NCBI GenBank assembly: GCA_015152555.1
Contig: SUTS01000011.1
Coordinates: forward strand, 22,111 to 86,110
DNA length: 64,000 nt
DNA from: Cyanobacteria bacterium SIG26
Lineage (GTDB): Bacteria; Cyanobacteriota; Vampirovibrionia; Gastranaerophilales; Gastranaerophilaceae
Direction of reading: 5' to 3'
Shown here piece after piece: positions 27,008 to 37,763 of this stretch; within the stretch, counting starts at the first letter, position 1, and each line of letters starts with the position of its first letter. The notes beneath the pieces were generated by a model. It was not told the origin of the DNA. It did not search any database and saw only the letters and a program-made list of their open reading frames with translations. A program made the translations under genes and the position numbers.

Positions 27008-27652
27008 TTAATCTAAGTAAAATACTGTAATAACTTTATGACCTTCTTCAGCATATTGAACAGCATTATGTAGAGTTTTACTTGTATGAGACAAGAAACA
27101 AATTAATTGATTACATTCATCAATAATTTCTCTGTTACAAACTCTTGATGCATCAGCTAATGTCATCATTGCGCGGTCTGAATGTTCAATAATATTAGGA
27201 ACACCAATAAGTTGATCTTGAACGTCTGATGGTTGTTGACCAATTGTTTGAGGTAATATAACGCACAGTTTGTCAGGGTTAGCTTTCATCGCACCGCGAA
27301 TAGCTGCAGCGTTTGTACCTGAAGATCCGCCAGATGTAATAATTGTGTTACCTTGCATAACAAGCGCGGTTGAAAGTGTTTCAATCATTTGTTGGTGAGT
27401 GATTGGAAGATTTCTACTACCGATGATTGCGATTTTCTTTGCTGATTGTTTAATTGTTGCAAGTTCCATTGCCAATTCATCAACCGTGTTTGGAGCGTCT
27501 GATTTAACTGTGTCTAAATCTTCATCAATTGGAACTACTATTGATCTTTGTAAATCATCATTGTTGTTTTCGTCTGTACTTAATAAAATTTCCATATCAC
27601 TGTCTGTCATTTTTTCTTTTACCTTCTTGATTGCATTAATTACATTTTTCAA
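27008..27652 (-). CDS. DprA/SLOG-like Rossmann-fold protein
   Basis: KKIAIIGSRNLPITHQQMIETLSTALVMQGNTIITSGGSSGTNAAAIRGAM. Confidence 0.72.
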   Translation of the reverse strand: MKNVINAIKKVKEKMTDSDMEILLSTDENNNDDLQRSIVVPIDEDLDTVKSDAPNTVDELAMELATIKQSAKKIAIIGSRNLPITHQQMIETLSTALVMQGNTIITSGGSSGTNAAAIRGAMKANPDKLCVILPQTIGQQPSDVQDQLIGVPNIIEHSDRAMMTLADASRVCNREIIDECNQLICFLSHTSKTLHNAVQYAEEGHKVITVFYLD

Positions 27653-27696
27653 CTATGCTTAATTATAGCATATTTTTTTTGATTTGGGAAGAGGTC

Positions 27697-30273
27697 ATGG
27701 AAAATCTATTAGAAAATCTTAATAAGGAACAAAAAGAAGCGGTTAAAACAACACAAGGGCCTTTATTAATACTAGCCGGAGCAGGTTCAGGCAAAACAAA
27801 AGTTTTAACGACATGTATTGCTTATATGATTAAAAATGGAGTTAAGCCTCGTAATATTTTGGCTGTAACTTTTACCAATAAAGCAGCTAAGGAAATGAAA
27901 GAGCGTATTGGTAAAATTTTGGGTGAAGATACTGTTAAATATATGTGGGTAGGTACTTTTCACGGAATATGCGGTAGAATTTTAAGAGAAAATATTGACA
28001 AATATAATACAGCAACCGGAAAACACCTTGATAAGAATTTTACGATTTATGATGATTCTGATACTAACCAAATAATTACAAGAATAATTAAGAAACTTAA
28101 TCTTGATGATAAAGTTTATCCGACAAAACTTGTAAAATCTGTTATTTCAAACGCAAAAAACAAAATGCAAGATGCAACTACTTTTGCGACTTATGCAAGA
28201 GATTTTAAATCACAAAGGATAGCTTCAATTTATGAAGAATATGAAAAATCTTTGAATAATAACAATGCAATAGATTTTGATGATATGTTGTTATTAACCG
28301 TAAAATTACTTGAACAAAATAAAGAAGTTCGTCAGCAGTATTACGACAGATTTCAACACATTTTGGTTGATGAGTATCAAGATACTAACTTGGCTCAGTA
28401 CAATCTTGTTAATATGTTATATACAAATCTTTCAAAAGATATACCGGATTCTCGTTCGTTATGCGTTGTAGGTGATGTTGACCAGTCAATTTATTCTTGG
28501 CGTGGTGCGGATTATACGATAATCATGAATTTCCAAAAAGATTATCCGAAAACAAAATTGATTAAATTGGAACAAAATTATCGTTCAACAGCACATATTC
28601 TAAATGCTGCAAACGCGGTTATTGAAAACAATAATGAGCGTGTTGAAAAAGTTTTATATTCAAATAAAGGTGAAGGCGAAAAATTAAGCTATTATATCGC
28701 GGATGACGAGGCAGATGAGGCTAATTATATAGCATCTAATATTAAACGTAATGCAGGCGGTAATTATAATCAATTTGCGATTTTATACAGAACAAATAAC
28801 CAATCACGTGCATTAGAAGAAGCTTGTATGGCAGTCGGTATTCCTTATAAAATATACGGCGGTACTAAATTCTATGACCGTGCAGAAGTTAAAACCGTAC
28901 TTTGTTATTTGAAACTTATTAATAATACCGATGATTCTCAAAGTTTGCGCCGTGTTATCAATGTACCTAAGCGCGGTATTGGCGAAACAACTGTTAAAAG
29001 TCTTGCTGATTTTGCAAATTCTAAAGAGATTAGTCTATATGAGGCTATAAAAATTTGTGAGGATTCCGGAATTGCTCCAAAAACTCGTTCCAAATTAAAA
29101 GATTTTGCAGAACTTATTAATAAGTTCAAACAAGCAAAAGAGTCATATTCATTAAAGGAATTTGTTACTTTAGTTATTGAAAAATCAGGTTATTTGGCAG
29201 AATTACAAGCAAAAGTTGCTGTAAATCCGGATTTTCAAGATGATATTAACAACTTACAAGAGCTTGTAAACGTAGCGGAAGAATTTGTACCGGAAGAACA
29301 AGATAATATTTTGGGCGAATTTTTACAACAAGTAGCATTAGTTTCAGATTTAGATTCTATGGAAGATGAATCAAATAATGTAACAATGATGACCTTGCAT
29401 GCTGCAAAAGGTTTAGAGTTTCCTACAGTATTTATTGCCGGCATGGATGAGGGTATTTTCCCTAGTCAAAGAACATTACAAGTGCCTTCAGAAGTAGAAG
29501 AAGAACGTAGATTAATGTACGTTGGGATTACACGTGCAGAAGAAAAACTCTATTTAGTTTCTGCAAAACGTCGCCAAACTTGGGGTGAATTTCGTTATTA
29601 TAACCCATCGAGGTTTATGGAAGAGATCCCTCAAAATCTTATTGAATCTTTTGAATCAGAGGGCTCATATAGTCGTTTGTCAACATTTAGAAGTGCAGTT
29701 ACTAAAGCTAAAGAATCTTACGCAAAATCTGATTCTGATGGATATGTAAAACCTTCTACAGGATTTGGTGCAAATTTTGTTGCGCCTCAAAAACGAGGTT
29801 TAGCATCTTCTTCGTCGAATTCAAATTCGGCAAGTTCATTTACTGCAAACCGTAGTAATTATAATAGTGCAAGTTCTAATTATACTCGTTCAAGTTATAC
29901 AAAAAGTAATTACCCGAATAATAGAACGCCACAACGTACTATTCTTGTAAAATCAGCGGCAAATAAAAAGCGTGAAGAAGAAAAAATTGCGGCATTTTTC
30001 CAAGATAATGCAATAAAAAGAATGGCGGAAGAACGTCGTCAAAGACTTGCTGCAGAACAACGTCAATCAGAAGAACGAGAACAGCAACGTAAAAATTCTA
30101 CAATTATTGAAGACGTTTATTCTGTCGGTCAACGCGTTTTTCATCAGCAGATGGGTGTCGGGCATATTACTGATGTAATGAATATCGGTGAAAGTGTTAT
30201 GTACACTATTGACTTTGGCAAGTTAGGTAAAAAAGCAATGGATGCTTCTTATGCAAAACTTAAAAAGTTTTAG
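27697..30273 (+). CDS. pcrA: UvrD/PcrA-family ATP-dependent helicase
   Basis: LLILAGAGSGKTKVLT, VDEYQDTN, VGDVDQSIYSWRGADY, MTLHAAKGLEFPTVFIAGMDEGIFP. Confidence 0.95.
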   Translation: MENLLENLNKEQKEAVKTTQGPLLILAGAGSGKTKVLTTCIAYMIKNGVKPRNILAVTFTNKAAKEMKERIGKILGEDTVKYMWVGTFHGICGRILRENIDKYNTATGKHLDKNFTIYDDSDTNQIITRIIKKLNLDDKVYPTKLVKSVISNAKNKMQDATTFATYARDFKSQRIASIYEEYEKSLNNNNAIDFDDMLLLTVKLLEQNKEVRQQYYDRFQHILVDEYQDTNLAQYNLVNMLYTNLSKDIPDSRSLCVVGDVDQSIYSWRGADYTIIMNFQKDYPKTKLIKLEQNYRSTAHILNAANAVIENNNERVEKVLYSNKGEGEKLSYYIADDEADEANYIASNIKRNAGGNYNQFAILYRTNNQSRALEEACMAVGIPYKIYGGTKFYDRAEVKTVLCYLKLINNTDDSQSLRRVINVPKRGIGETTVKSLADFANSKEISLYEAIKICEDSGIAPKTRSKLKDFAELINKFKQAKESYSLKEFVTLVIEKSGYLAELQAKVAVNPDFQDDINNLQELVNVAEEFVPEEQDNILGEFLQQVALVSDLDSMEDESNNVTMMTLHAAKGLEFPTVFIAGMDEGIFPSQRTLQVPSEVEEERRLMYVGITRAEEKLYLVSAKRRQTWGEFRYYNPSRFMEEIPQNLIESFESEGSYSRLSTFRSAVTKAKESYAKSDSDGYVKPSTGFGANFVAPQKRGLASSSSNSNSASSFTANRSNYNSASSNYTRSSYTKSNYPNNRTPQRTILVKSAANKKREEEKIAAFFQDNAIKRMAEERRQRLAAEQRQSEEREQQRKNSTIIEDVYSVGQRVFHQQMGVGHITDVMNIGESVMYTIDFGKLGKKAMDASYAKLKKF

Positions 30274-30371
30274 TGTGGGATAATAATTAACTTTTCATTA
30301 ATTTTTCATTATTAATATATATTTATGTTAAACTAAAATCAATAATAGTAAACTTGGAGAGGATATTAATA

Positions 30372-33026
30372 ATGATAAAAATGTTACTAAAACTTTTGGG
30401 CGATCCTAATGAAAAGAAAGTTAAAGCAATGATGGGGATTGTTGAGCATATCAATGCCTTAGAACCGGAATTTGCAAAACTTACGGATGAGGAATTAAGG
30501 GCTAAAACTCAAGAGTTTCGTAATATTTTGGCAAAACGACCTACTTCTAAGAATTTTAAAGAAGATTTGAGATTAGAAAAGGAAGCTTTGGATAAATTAT
30601 TGCCAGAAGCTTTTGCCACAGTTAGAGAAGCTGGTAAACGTGTTTTAAATATGCGCCATTTTGATGTTCAATTAATTGGCGGATATTTCTTACATAATGG
30701 ACATATTGCGGAAATGAGAACAGGTGAAGGTAAAACTTTGGTTGCGACTTTACCTGCATATTTGAATGCTTTAACTGGAAAAGGTGTTCATGTAGTAACA
30801 GTAAACGATTACCTCGCAAAACGTGATAGTGAATGGATGGGAAAAATTTATAAGTTTTTGGGTTTAACTGTTGGTGTTGTTTTATCTAATGGTGAGAATG
30901 CGAGAAATTTTCATGTAAAGCGTGATGCATATCAGTGTGATATTACTTATGGTACAAATAATGAATTTGGGTTTGATTATTTGCGTGATAATATGGCCGG
31001 AGCTGAAGAAATGCTTGTTCAGCGTCCGTTTAATTATGCTATTATTGACGAAGTTGACAGTATTCTTATCGATGAAGCTCGTACTCCGTTAATCATTAGC
31101 GGTCGTTTAGCTCAATCTGCCGAAACATATAAAATGATGGCAAAAGTGGCACCTCAACTTACAAAAGAGGTTGATTATACCGTCGATGAGAAAAATAAGA
31201 ATGTTATTTTAACCGAAGATGGTATTGATAGAGCTCAAGAACTTATCGGAGTTAAGGATTTATTTGATATTCAAACTCAGTATGCTCACCATTTGTTACA
31301 AGCATTAAAAGCAAAAGAATTATTTGTTAAAGATACAGATTATGTTGTAAGAAATGGCGAAGTAATGATTGTTGATGAATTCACCGGTCGTTTAATGGAA
31401 GGTCGCCGTTGGTCAGATGGTTTACACCAAGCCGTTGAAGCAAAAGAAGGGGTTGAAATTCAAGATGAAACTCAAACATTAGCAAGCATTACGTATCAAA
31501 ATTTATTTAGATTATATCCAAAGCTTTCCGGCATGACAGGTACTGCAATGACTGAAGAAGCAGAATTCGGCAAGATTTATAATCTTGAAGTTACTGCTAT
31601 TCCGACAAACAAGCCTGATATCAGAATTAATTATCCGGATGTTATTTATAAGTCTGAGGTTCAAAAATATTTGGCTGTGGTCGATGATATTGTAGAGCAA
31701 TATAAAATTGGTCGACCGGTTTTAGTTGGTACAATTAGTATTGAAAAATCTGAGTATGTGTCTGCGCTGTTAAAACAACGTGGAATTAGACATAATGTGT
31801 TGAATGCAAAACATCACGAAAGAGAAGCTTATATTATTGCACAAGCCGGTCGAGTTGGTGCAGTTACTATTGCAACAAACATGGCAGGTCGCGGTACGGA
31901 TATTTTATTGGGTGGTAATGCGGAATATCTTGCTAAAGCTGAATTGGAAGATAAAGGTGTTGATGAAAATACTGAAGGGTATGAACAAATTAAAGAAGCG
32001 ACTTTGGCTAATGCAAGAGCGATAACAGAAGAAGAACACGCTAAAGTTGTTGAGTTAGGCGGTTTACATGTTATCGGCACAGAACGTCATGAATCTCGCC
32101 GTATTGATAATCAATTAAGAGGTCGTGCAGCACGTCAAGGTGACCCTGGTTCTACAAGATTTTTCTTATCTTTAGAAGATAATTTGATGAGAATATTCGG
32201 CGGTGAAAAAATAACTCAATTAATGACTGCGTTAAATGTTCCTGAAAATATGGCAATTGATCATCCGCTTATTACAACAAGAATTGAATCAGCTCAAAAG
32301 AAAGTTGAAACTTTCCATTTTGATATGAGAAAAACAGTTCTTGAATATGATGATGTTATGAATATTCAGCGTGAAAAATTCTATCGTCAGAGACGTAAAG
32401 TTTTGGCTGGACAAGGTTTGCAGGACGATATTTATTATATGATGGAATGCGAAGTTGATAGGCTTATGAGAAGTTTTATTTCACCTGAGCAAAAGGTTGA
32501 AGAATATGTTTATGAAGATTTGCAAACAATGATTAAAGAGCTTCACTCTACAGTTCCTCAATTATCTTCGTTTGAAGTTTCAGATATTCAAAATATGCGT
32601 TTTGAACCTATGTATAATAAAATAAAAGATTTTGTCATTGATGCGTACAAATCTCACGAAATTGGTATTATTAATTTTTATAATCAAGTTGTGCAAGATT
32701 ATAATGCGGGTTATGAATTACAAGAACCGTTTAAAAATAATATAGTAAGACAACTTGAAAAAGATGTATTATTAAAGGTTGTTGATAATAAATGGATTGA
32801 TCATTTGCATAATATTGATATGTTGCGTGAAGGTATCGGGTTAAGGGCTTATGGTCAAAAGGATCCATTAATTGAATATAAAAAAGAAGCTTATGATTTG
32901 TTTAACAGAATGATGTCAGAAATTCAAAGTGAAACGGTAAAACATTTGTTCAGAACAAGATTTGGTGTTCAAGTTGTGAATAATGGTGTACCTGTTGATG
33001 ATATTGATGATGAAATTTCAGAATAA
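30372..33026 (+). CDS. secA: preprotein translocase subunit SecA
   Basis: MRTGEGKTLVATLPAYLNAL, TNMAGRGTDILLGGNAEYLAK, RQGDPGSTRFFLSLEDNLMRIFG; C-terminal zinc-binding motif not seen. Confidence 0.98.
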   Translation: MIKMLLKLLGDPNEKKVKAMMGIVEHINALEPEFAKLTDEELRAKTQEFRNILAKRPTSKNFKEDLRLEKEALDKLLPEAFATVREAGKRVLNMRHFDVQLIGGYFLHNGHIAEMRTGEGKTLVATLPAYLNALTGKGVHVVTVNDYLAKRDSEWMGKIYKFLGLTVGVVLSNGENARNFHVKRDAYQCDITYGTNNEFGFDYLRDNMAGAEEMLVQRPFNYAIIDEVDSILIDEARTPLIISGRLAQSAETYKMMAKVAPQLTKEVDYTVDEKNKNVILTEDGIDRAQELIGVKDLFDIQTQYAHHLLQALKAKELFVKDTDYVVRNGEVMIVDEFTGRLMEGRRWSDGLHQAVEAKEGVEIQDETQTLASITYQNLFRLYPKLSGMTGTAMTEEAEFGKIYNLEVTAIPTNKPDIRINYPDVIYKSEVQKYLAVVDDIVEQYKIGRPVLVGTISIEKSEYVSALLKQRGIRHNVLNAKHHEREAYIIAQAGRVGAVTIATNMAGRGTDILLGGNAEYLAKAELEDKGVDENTEGYEQIKEATLANARAITEEEHAKVVELGGLHVIGTERHESRRIDNQLRGRAARQGDPGSTRFFLSLEDNLMRIFGGEKITQLMTALNVPENMAIDHPLITTRIESAQKKVETFHFDMRKTVLEYDDVMNIQREKFYRQRRKVLAGQGLQDDIYYMMECEVDRLMRSFISPEQKVEEYVYEDLQTMIKELHSTVPQLSSFEVSDIQNMRFEPMYNKIKDFVIDAYKSHEIGIINFYNQVVQDYNAGYELQEPFKNNIVRQLEKDVLLKVVDNKWIDHLHNIDMLREGIGLRAYGQKDPLIEYKKEAYDLFNRMMSEIQSETVKHLFRTRFGVQVVNNGVPVDDIDDEISE

Positions 33027-33038
33027 ATCTCTTAGGTT

Positions 33039-33854
33039 ATGGAAGACAAAGTTCTTATAAAATATTTTAAAAGTTTAGGTATAGAGGTTCACACCTCTAC
33101 CAAAGCTCGTGGTCATCAAGGTTTTTATACACATAATAGAATTGATATCTCTAAGAATGTTTCTCAACAGAGAATGGTACCGGTTTTATTACATGAATTT
33201 GCGCATTATATACATTCTCAGATTGAGCCTGATATGATGAAAACAGGTGGAAGTTTGGATGTCTTATTTGATGTGAATGATTCTGAAAAGTATTATGAAG
33301 AACTGTTGTTGGTAACTAATTTTGTGGATAAGCATTCTAAATTTGAAAAGTTAGAGCAGCATAAAATGATTGCAAAATCTAAGGTTTTAGAATATGAAAA
33401 TGTTATTAAAAATAAATATCCTAAATTTATGCGTTCTAAAAAATTTAAAGAATTTGATAAATATATAAAAGGCTCAAAGGCAAAATATTTATTAAAATAT
33501 GACAGAATAAAATTGGTATCAGGTTTGTTATTCAAAACGGTTGAAGTTTTAACAATTGATAATTTAGAAAAAGATTTTTGTGATATCCCACCGGAGTTTG
33601 CAGCATATATTAGATTAAAATCTTGGCAGAAAAAACAAACTCGTATATCTACTAAAATAAATAAGTTAAAAAAATATTATCAAAAGCCGGCAGAATTGTT
33701 CGCAAGACTAGTTGAGGGACTATATTTAGATCCTGAATATGTCCAAAAAATAGCCCCTCATACATGTTATAGGTTTTTTGATTTATTAAATCGCGGATAT
33801 TATAAAAATTTATCCGAAGTCTTGGATTTTATTTATAATCCTGTTAATTTGTAA
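33039..33854 (+). CDS. putative zincin-type metalloprotease-like protein
   Basis: LLHEFAHYIHSQ (HExxH) plus downstream KPAELFARLVEGLYLDPEYVQ. Confidence 0.65.
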   Translation: MEDKVLIKYFKSLGIEVHTSTKARGHQGFYTHNRIDISKNVSQQRMVPVLLHEFAHYIHSQIEPDMMKTGGSLDVLFDVNDSEKYYEELLLVTNFVDKHSKFEKLEQHKMIAKSKVLEYENVIKNKYPKFMRSKKFKEFDKYIKGSKAKYLLKYDRIKLVSGLLFKTVEVLTIDNLEKDFCDIPPEFAAYIRLKSWQKKQTRISTKINKLKKYYQKPAELFARLVEGLYLDPEYVQKIAPHTCYRFFDLLNRGYYKNLSEVLDFIYNPVNL

Positions 33855-34345
33855 AAAATATTCCTCATTACAGAAGGTTGTCTGATTTCAGAATATCTTT
33901 GATCAACTCGGGCAAGTTCTTGGCCGACTTGTGTGTATAGATATTGTATAACATCTTCACTGCGTTGTTCTTCGGTATCATATTCTGCGCGTATTTTTAC
34001 AAGTTCATTGTTATCTAAAAATTTGCCGCCACAACTATAACATTCATCAATTTCAATTATTTTTTTAGCACTTGATGAGTTTTTTACCATCTTGGTTCCG
34101 CAATTTGGACAAAATCTGTCAAGTGTTGAGTCAGTTTGTTCAAATTTTTTATCAGAAATCTTTTCCAGAATAACAGAAATATCTTCGTGATTTTCGTCAA
34201 ATTCTTTAAATTCTCTGTTATCAAAATATATTCCACCACAACCTTGTGTACAGATATCAAGGTTAATACCTTCTGATGGTATATAAACTTTTTCCATAAT
34301 TTTGTTACAAGCCGGACAATTTAAAGTTTTTAATGTATCAGCCAT
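33833..34345 (-). CDS. TFIIB-type zinc-finger domain protein
   Basis: CPACNKIMEKV...CTQGCGGIYFDNREF and CPNCGTKM...CYSCGGKFLDNNEL. Confidence 0.75.
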   Translation of the reverse strand: MADTLKTLNCPACNKIMEKVYIPSEGINLDICTQGCGGIYFDNREFKEFDENHEDISVILEKISDKKFEQTDSTLDRFCPNCGTKMVKNSSSAKKIIEIDECYSCGGKFLDNNELVKIRAEYDTEEQRSEDVIQYLYTQVGQELARVDQRYSEIRQPSVMRNIFYKLTGL

Positions 34346-34489
34346 TTTTACCTACTTTCTTTTTTATAATTCCAGTCTATCATTTATTGTGTGTTTTAAA
34401 TCGTTCATGTACATTATTTTGAGGGTTTTTGTAAATTTTTTTTGTATTAATGCGGGAAATATTGTACAATAAGGTAAAAGGGTAAAATT

Positions 34490-36217
34490 ATGACTAAGAT
34501 AGTAAATAGTATAGAGATGGCTGAAAGTAAAATAAATCAAGCGTTAATATATGTAGATGAGAAAAATTATACTCAAGCGCGCGAACTTATTGAAGAAGCA
34601 TACAAGTTTTTTCAGGATGAGAATTTAATTGATGGAATATCAATATGTTTGAGTTTAATTGCATTTTTAAATTATTCTGAAGATAAGAATGGTTATGAAA
34701 ATGCGTTAGAATTATTAAATGATGCAACATTTATGTCAAAACGTTCAAATAATGAAAGTGCTATATTAATAAATGAATTGATGTTAGGGAATATAAATTT
34801 CTCAGAAAGTAATAAAGATATTGCTTTAATTCATTATAACAATGCTTTAAAAATAGCTGTGGAAGATGATAAATATTCACTTGTAGATACAATTAATACA
34901 AGAATTCGGCAGTTACAAAACGGTATGGATTATTCATTACCGACCAAAAGTGACCCTTTGGTATCACTTGTCAAAATAAGCCGTTCAATTACTGCATTAA
35001 CTGATATTGATGAGTTGCTGCGCGTAATCGCGGAAGAAACAAAAAATGCGATTTCGGCAGACAGATGTACGGTATTTTTATGGGATAAAGATACGGATGA
35101 GTTGTGGTCAAAAGTTGCATTAGGGTTGGACTCTAGTCAAGAGATTAGATTTCCAGCTGATAAAGGTTTGGCCGGATATGTTGTTAAATCAGGTGAAACA
35201 TTAAATATTATTGAAGCTTATGATGACCCGAGATTTAATCCGGAAGTTGATAAGAAAACCGGTTATCGTACAAAGACAATTTTGTGTATGCCTATTATAA
35301 ATAATAATCAAGAAATTATTGGTGCCTTTCAGGTTATTAATAAAATTGATGGTGTATTTACAAAAAATGATGAGGATTTGTTAATTGCGATAGGTGGCAG
35401 TGCAAGTATTGCGTTAGAAAATGCTCAATTATTTGACAAACAACTGCAAATGTATCACGAACAAAAATTGTTATTTGAAAGTTTTATTGATACATTAGCA
35501 ACATCTATTGATGCCAGAGATAAGATTACGGCTGGTCATTCAACTCGTGTTCGTCAATATTCTACTCTTTTAGCTCAAGAAATGAATATGGAACAAAAAG
35601 ATATTGCTCTATTGGAAAAAGCTGCACTACTTCATGATATCGGTAAAATTGGTATAAGAGATTCGGTTTTACAAAAAGACGGCAAGTTGACAGATGAGGA
35701 GTATAAACATATTCAAGAACACGTTAGAATTACACATAATATTTTGAATAAGATTTATATGTCGTCTGATTTTAGAATAATTACTGAAATGGCTTGTTCA
35801 CATCACGAAAAGTGGGATGGTAGCGGGTATTACAGACATTTAAAAGGTGAAGAAATAACCTTGGGTGGTAGAATTTTAGCCGTTGCAGACGTTTTTGATG
35901 CGATTACTTCTAAACGTCATTACCGCGATAAAATGCCGATAGCAAATGTTATTGATATTCTGATGAAAGGTGCAGGTTCTCATTTTGAAGAAAGTTTGGT
36001 AAATATATTTTTATCTGTTCCTGCAAACAAAATTGTTAGAGTCTTTTTATCAGAATCTAATGGGGAAATTAAGCCCGAAGATGAAAGAGTTTTGAGTGCT
36101 CAAAATTTACGCGAAGTTCATCGTTTAAGTACGGCAGAATCTTTAAATGAAAATGAACAAAAAATATTGGATTTATTTAACGCATATTATACAGGTATTA
36201 TGGGTGGGGGTAAATAA
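34490..36217 (+). CDS. GAF + HD-GYP domain signalling protein with TPR-like N-terminus
   Basis: GAF: LLRVIAEETKNAISADRCTVFLWDKDTDELWS; HD-GYP: AALLHDIGKIGIRDSVLQKDGKL..HHEKWDGSGYYRHLKGEEI. Confidence 0.92.
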   Translation: MTKIVNSIEMAESKINQALIYVDEKNYTQARELIEEAYKFFQDENLIDGISICLSLIAFLNYSEDKNGYENALELLNDATFMSKRSNNESAILINELMLGNINFSESNKDIALIHYNNALKIAVEDDKYSLVDTINTRIRQLQNGMDYSLPTKSDPLVSLVKISRSITALTDIDELLRVIAEETKNAISADRCTVFLWDKDTDELWSKVALGLDSSQEIRFPADKGLAGYVVKSGETLNIIEAYDDPRFNPEVDKKTGYRTKTILCMPIINNNQEIIGAFQVINKIDGVFTKNDEDLLIAIGGSASIALENAQLFDKQLQMYHEQKLLFESFIDTLATSIDARDKITAGHSTRVRQYSTLLAQEMNMEQKDIALLEKAALLHDIGKIGIRDSVLQKDGKLTDEEYKHIQEHVRITHNILNKIYMSSDFRIITEMACSHHEKWDGSGYYRHLKGEEITLGGRILAVADVFDAITSKRHYRDKMPIANVIDILMKGAGSHFEESLVNIFLSVPANKIVRVFLSESNGEIKPEDERVLSAQNLREVHRLSTAESLNENEQKILDLFNAYYTGIMGGGK

Positions 36218-36218
36218 G

Positions 36219-37763
36219 ATGAAAAAGCCGTTAATAACTTCATTATGTGTTTTTTCAATTTTATCTGGTCCGAGTTTCGCGTTTGATTTCACTAAATTAA
36301 AGCCGGTTAATCCTTTAGATAATAATCCGAAAACATATCAAGAAGTGGTTAATCAACCATCTTATGAATTAAAGCGCGGAACTTTAACGAAAAATGCTAT
36401 AAGAAATCAATATACAATTGCGATGGATAAATTTATGCAAAGTAATGTTCGTTCATCTTATCGTGATTTCAAAATATTGATTGAAAATGTTGTTCCGAAT
36501 GATTATGTTTATATGCGCTTAACTCAAGAAATGGCTGCAATTGGGTTTTTTAGCTTGGCAGAATTATCTATGTCAAAAGTTCAGGATAATAAATTATCTA
36601 TTTTGTTAGAAGAAGATGTTAAAAATTATTATTTTCCGAATTATACGTTAACTTTTAAAGATCAAATGTATTTGGCCGAAATTTATTCAAATATTTTATA
36701 TAATGATCAAAGTAAGGAAGCTACGATTGAACTTGTAAAACAGGATAGTTTGTTAGCGGATTCTGATTATGCAAATTATTTGGTTGCTTTTGGTAGTATG
36801 AAAAATGGCGAAATTAAACTTGCTGAAAAATTTATTAATAATGCGATTTCTAAAAATCCGGATAATATTAATTATAAACGTCTTAAAGCTGAGATAATTT
36901 CACAATCTGAGAAACCGCAAGAAGGTGTAAAATTAATAAATAGTTTGAGTTCAGAAAATATTCATACAATTGTTTTCGACAAAGAATTACATTCATCTCA
37001 ACAATATATTTTGTATAAAGCCGCTAAAAATGAATATTGGAAAAAATATCATTTAGCATATTATTATTTTGATGAAAATGAATTAAATAAGGCGTTAAGA
37101 GTTTTGCAGACGGCAATTAGTCCAAAGAAAAATATAAATAAAGATGTCTATACATTAACTTCAAAAGTATATTATGAGATGAAAGAGTTTGAAAAAGCTC
37201 AGGACTATGCCCTTAAAGCTCTTGATATAGAAGCTTCACATCCTGATGCTTTGATTGTTCTGGGGAATATTGCTTTAAGAAATAAAGATTATAAATCTGC
37301 TGAAAATTATTTTAAGAAAGCTATTTCAAAAGACGTAACTTATGTCGCAGATATTAAGTTAGCTCAAGTTTATCAGCATTTGGGTAATATTAAAAAAGCT
37401 AAAGAAATATATTCAAAAGTTTTAAAAATAAGTTCAAAAGCTTATGAGGCTTATTATCAAATGGCATTGCTTGAAAAAGATAGAGAGCTTGCATATCTAA
37501 AAAAAGCTGTTGCAATTAATCCGAATTTTAAAGATGGATGGGTTGATTTAGCAAGATTAGAAATAGATAAAGAATCTTATGACAGGGCGCTTTCTTATTT
37601 AGGTATAGCTAAATATATTGACGAAAACGATCATAGATATTATTATTATTTTGGTTTGGTATTGAAAAATAAGGGCTTAACTGCAGAGGCAAAATCAAAT
37701 TTTGAAAAAAGTTTAAATCTAAACCCTGATTATCAGTTGGCAAAAGAGGAATTAAATATATGA
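36219..37763 (+). CDS. secreted/periplasmic TPR-repeat protein
   Basis: Signal peptide MKKPLITSLCVFSILSGPSFAF; multiple TPRs (e.g. PDALIVLGNIALRNKDYKSAENYFKKAISKD). Confidence 0.85.
   Translation: MKKPLITSLCVFSILSGPSFAFDFTKLKPVNPLDNNPKTYQEVVNQPSYELKRGTLTKNAIRNQYTIAMDKFMQSNVRSSYRDFKILIENVVPNDYVYMRLTQEMAAIGFFSLAELSMSKVQDNKLSILLEEDVKNYYFPNYTLTFKDQMYLAEIYSNILYNDQSKEATIELVKQDSLLADSDYANYLVAFGSMKNGEIKLAEKFINNAISKNPDNINYKRLKAEIISQSEKPQEGVKLINSLSSENIHTIVFDKELHSSQQYILYKAAKNEYWKKYHLAYYYFDENELNKALRVLQTAISPKKNINKDVYTLTSKVYYEMKEFEKAQDYALKALDIEASHPDALIVLGNIALRNKDYKSAENYFKKAISKDVTYVADIKLAQVYQHLGNIKKAKEIYSKVLKISSKAYEAYYQMALLEKDRELAYLKKAVAINPNFKDGWVDLARLEIDKESYDRALSYLGIAKYIDENDHRYYYYFGLVLKNKGLTAEAKSNFEKSLNLNPDYQLAKEELNI

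Noticed and set aside
33833-33854. 22-bp convergent overlap between the HExxH and zinc-finger genes
   Set aside because: Short 3'-3' overlaps are common in compact genomes; not treated as a finding.
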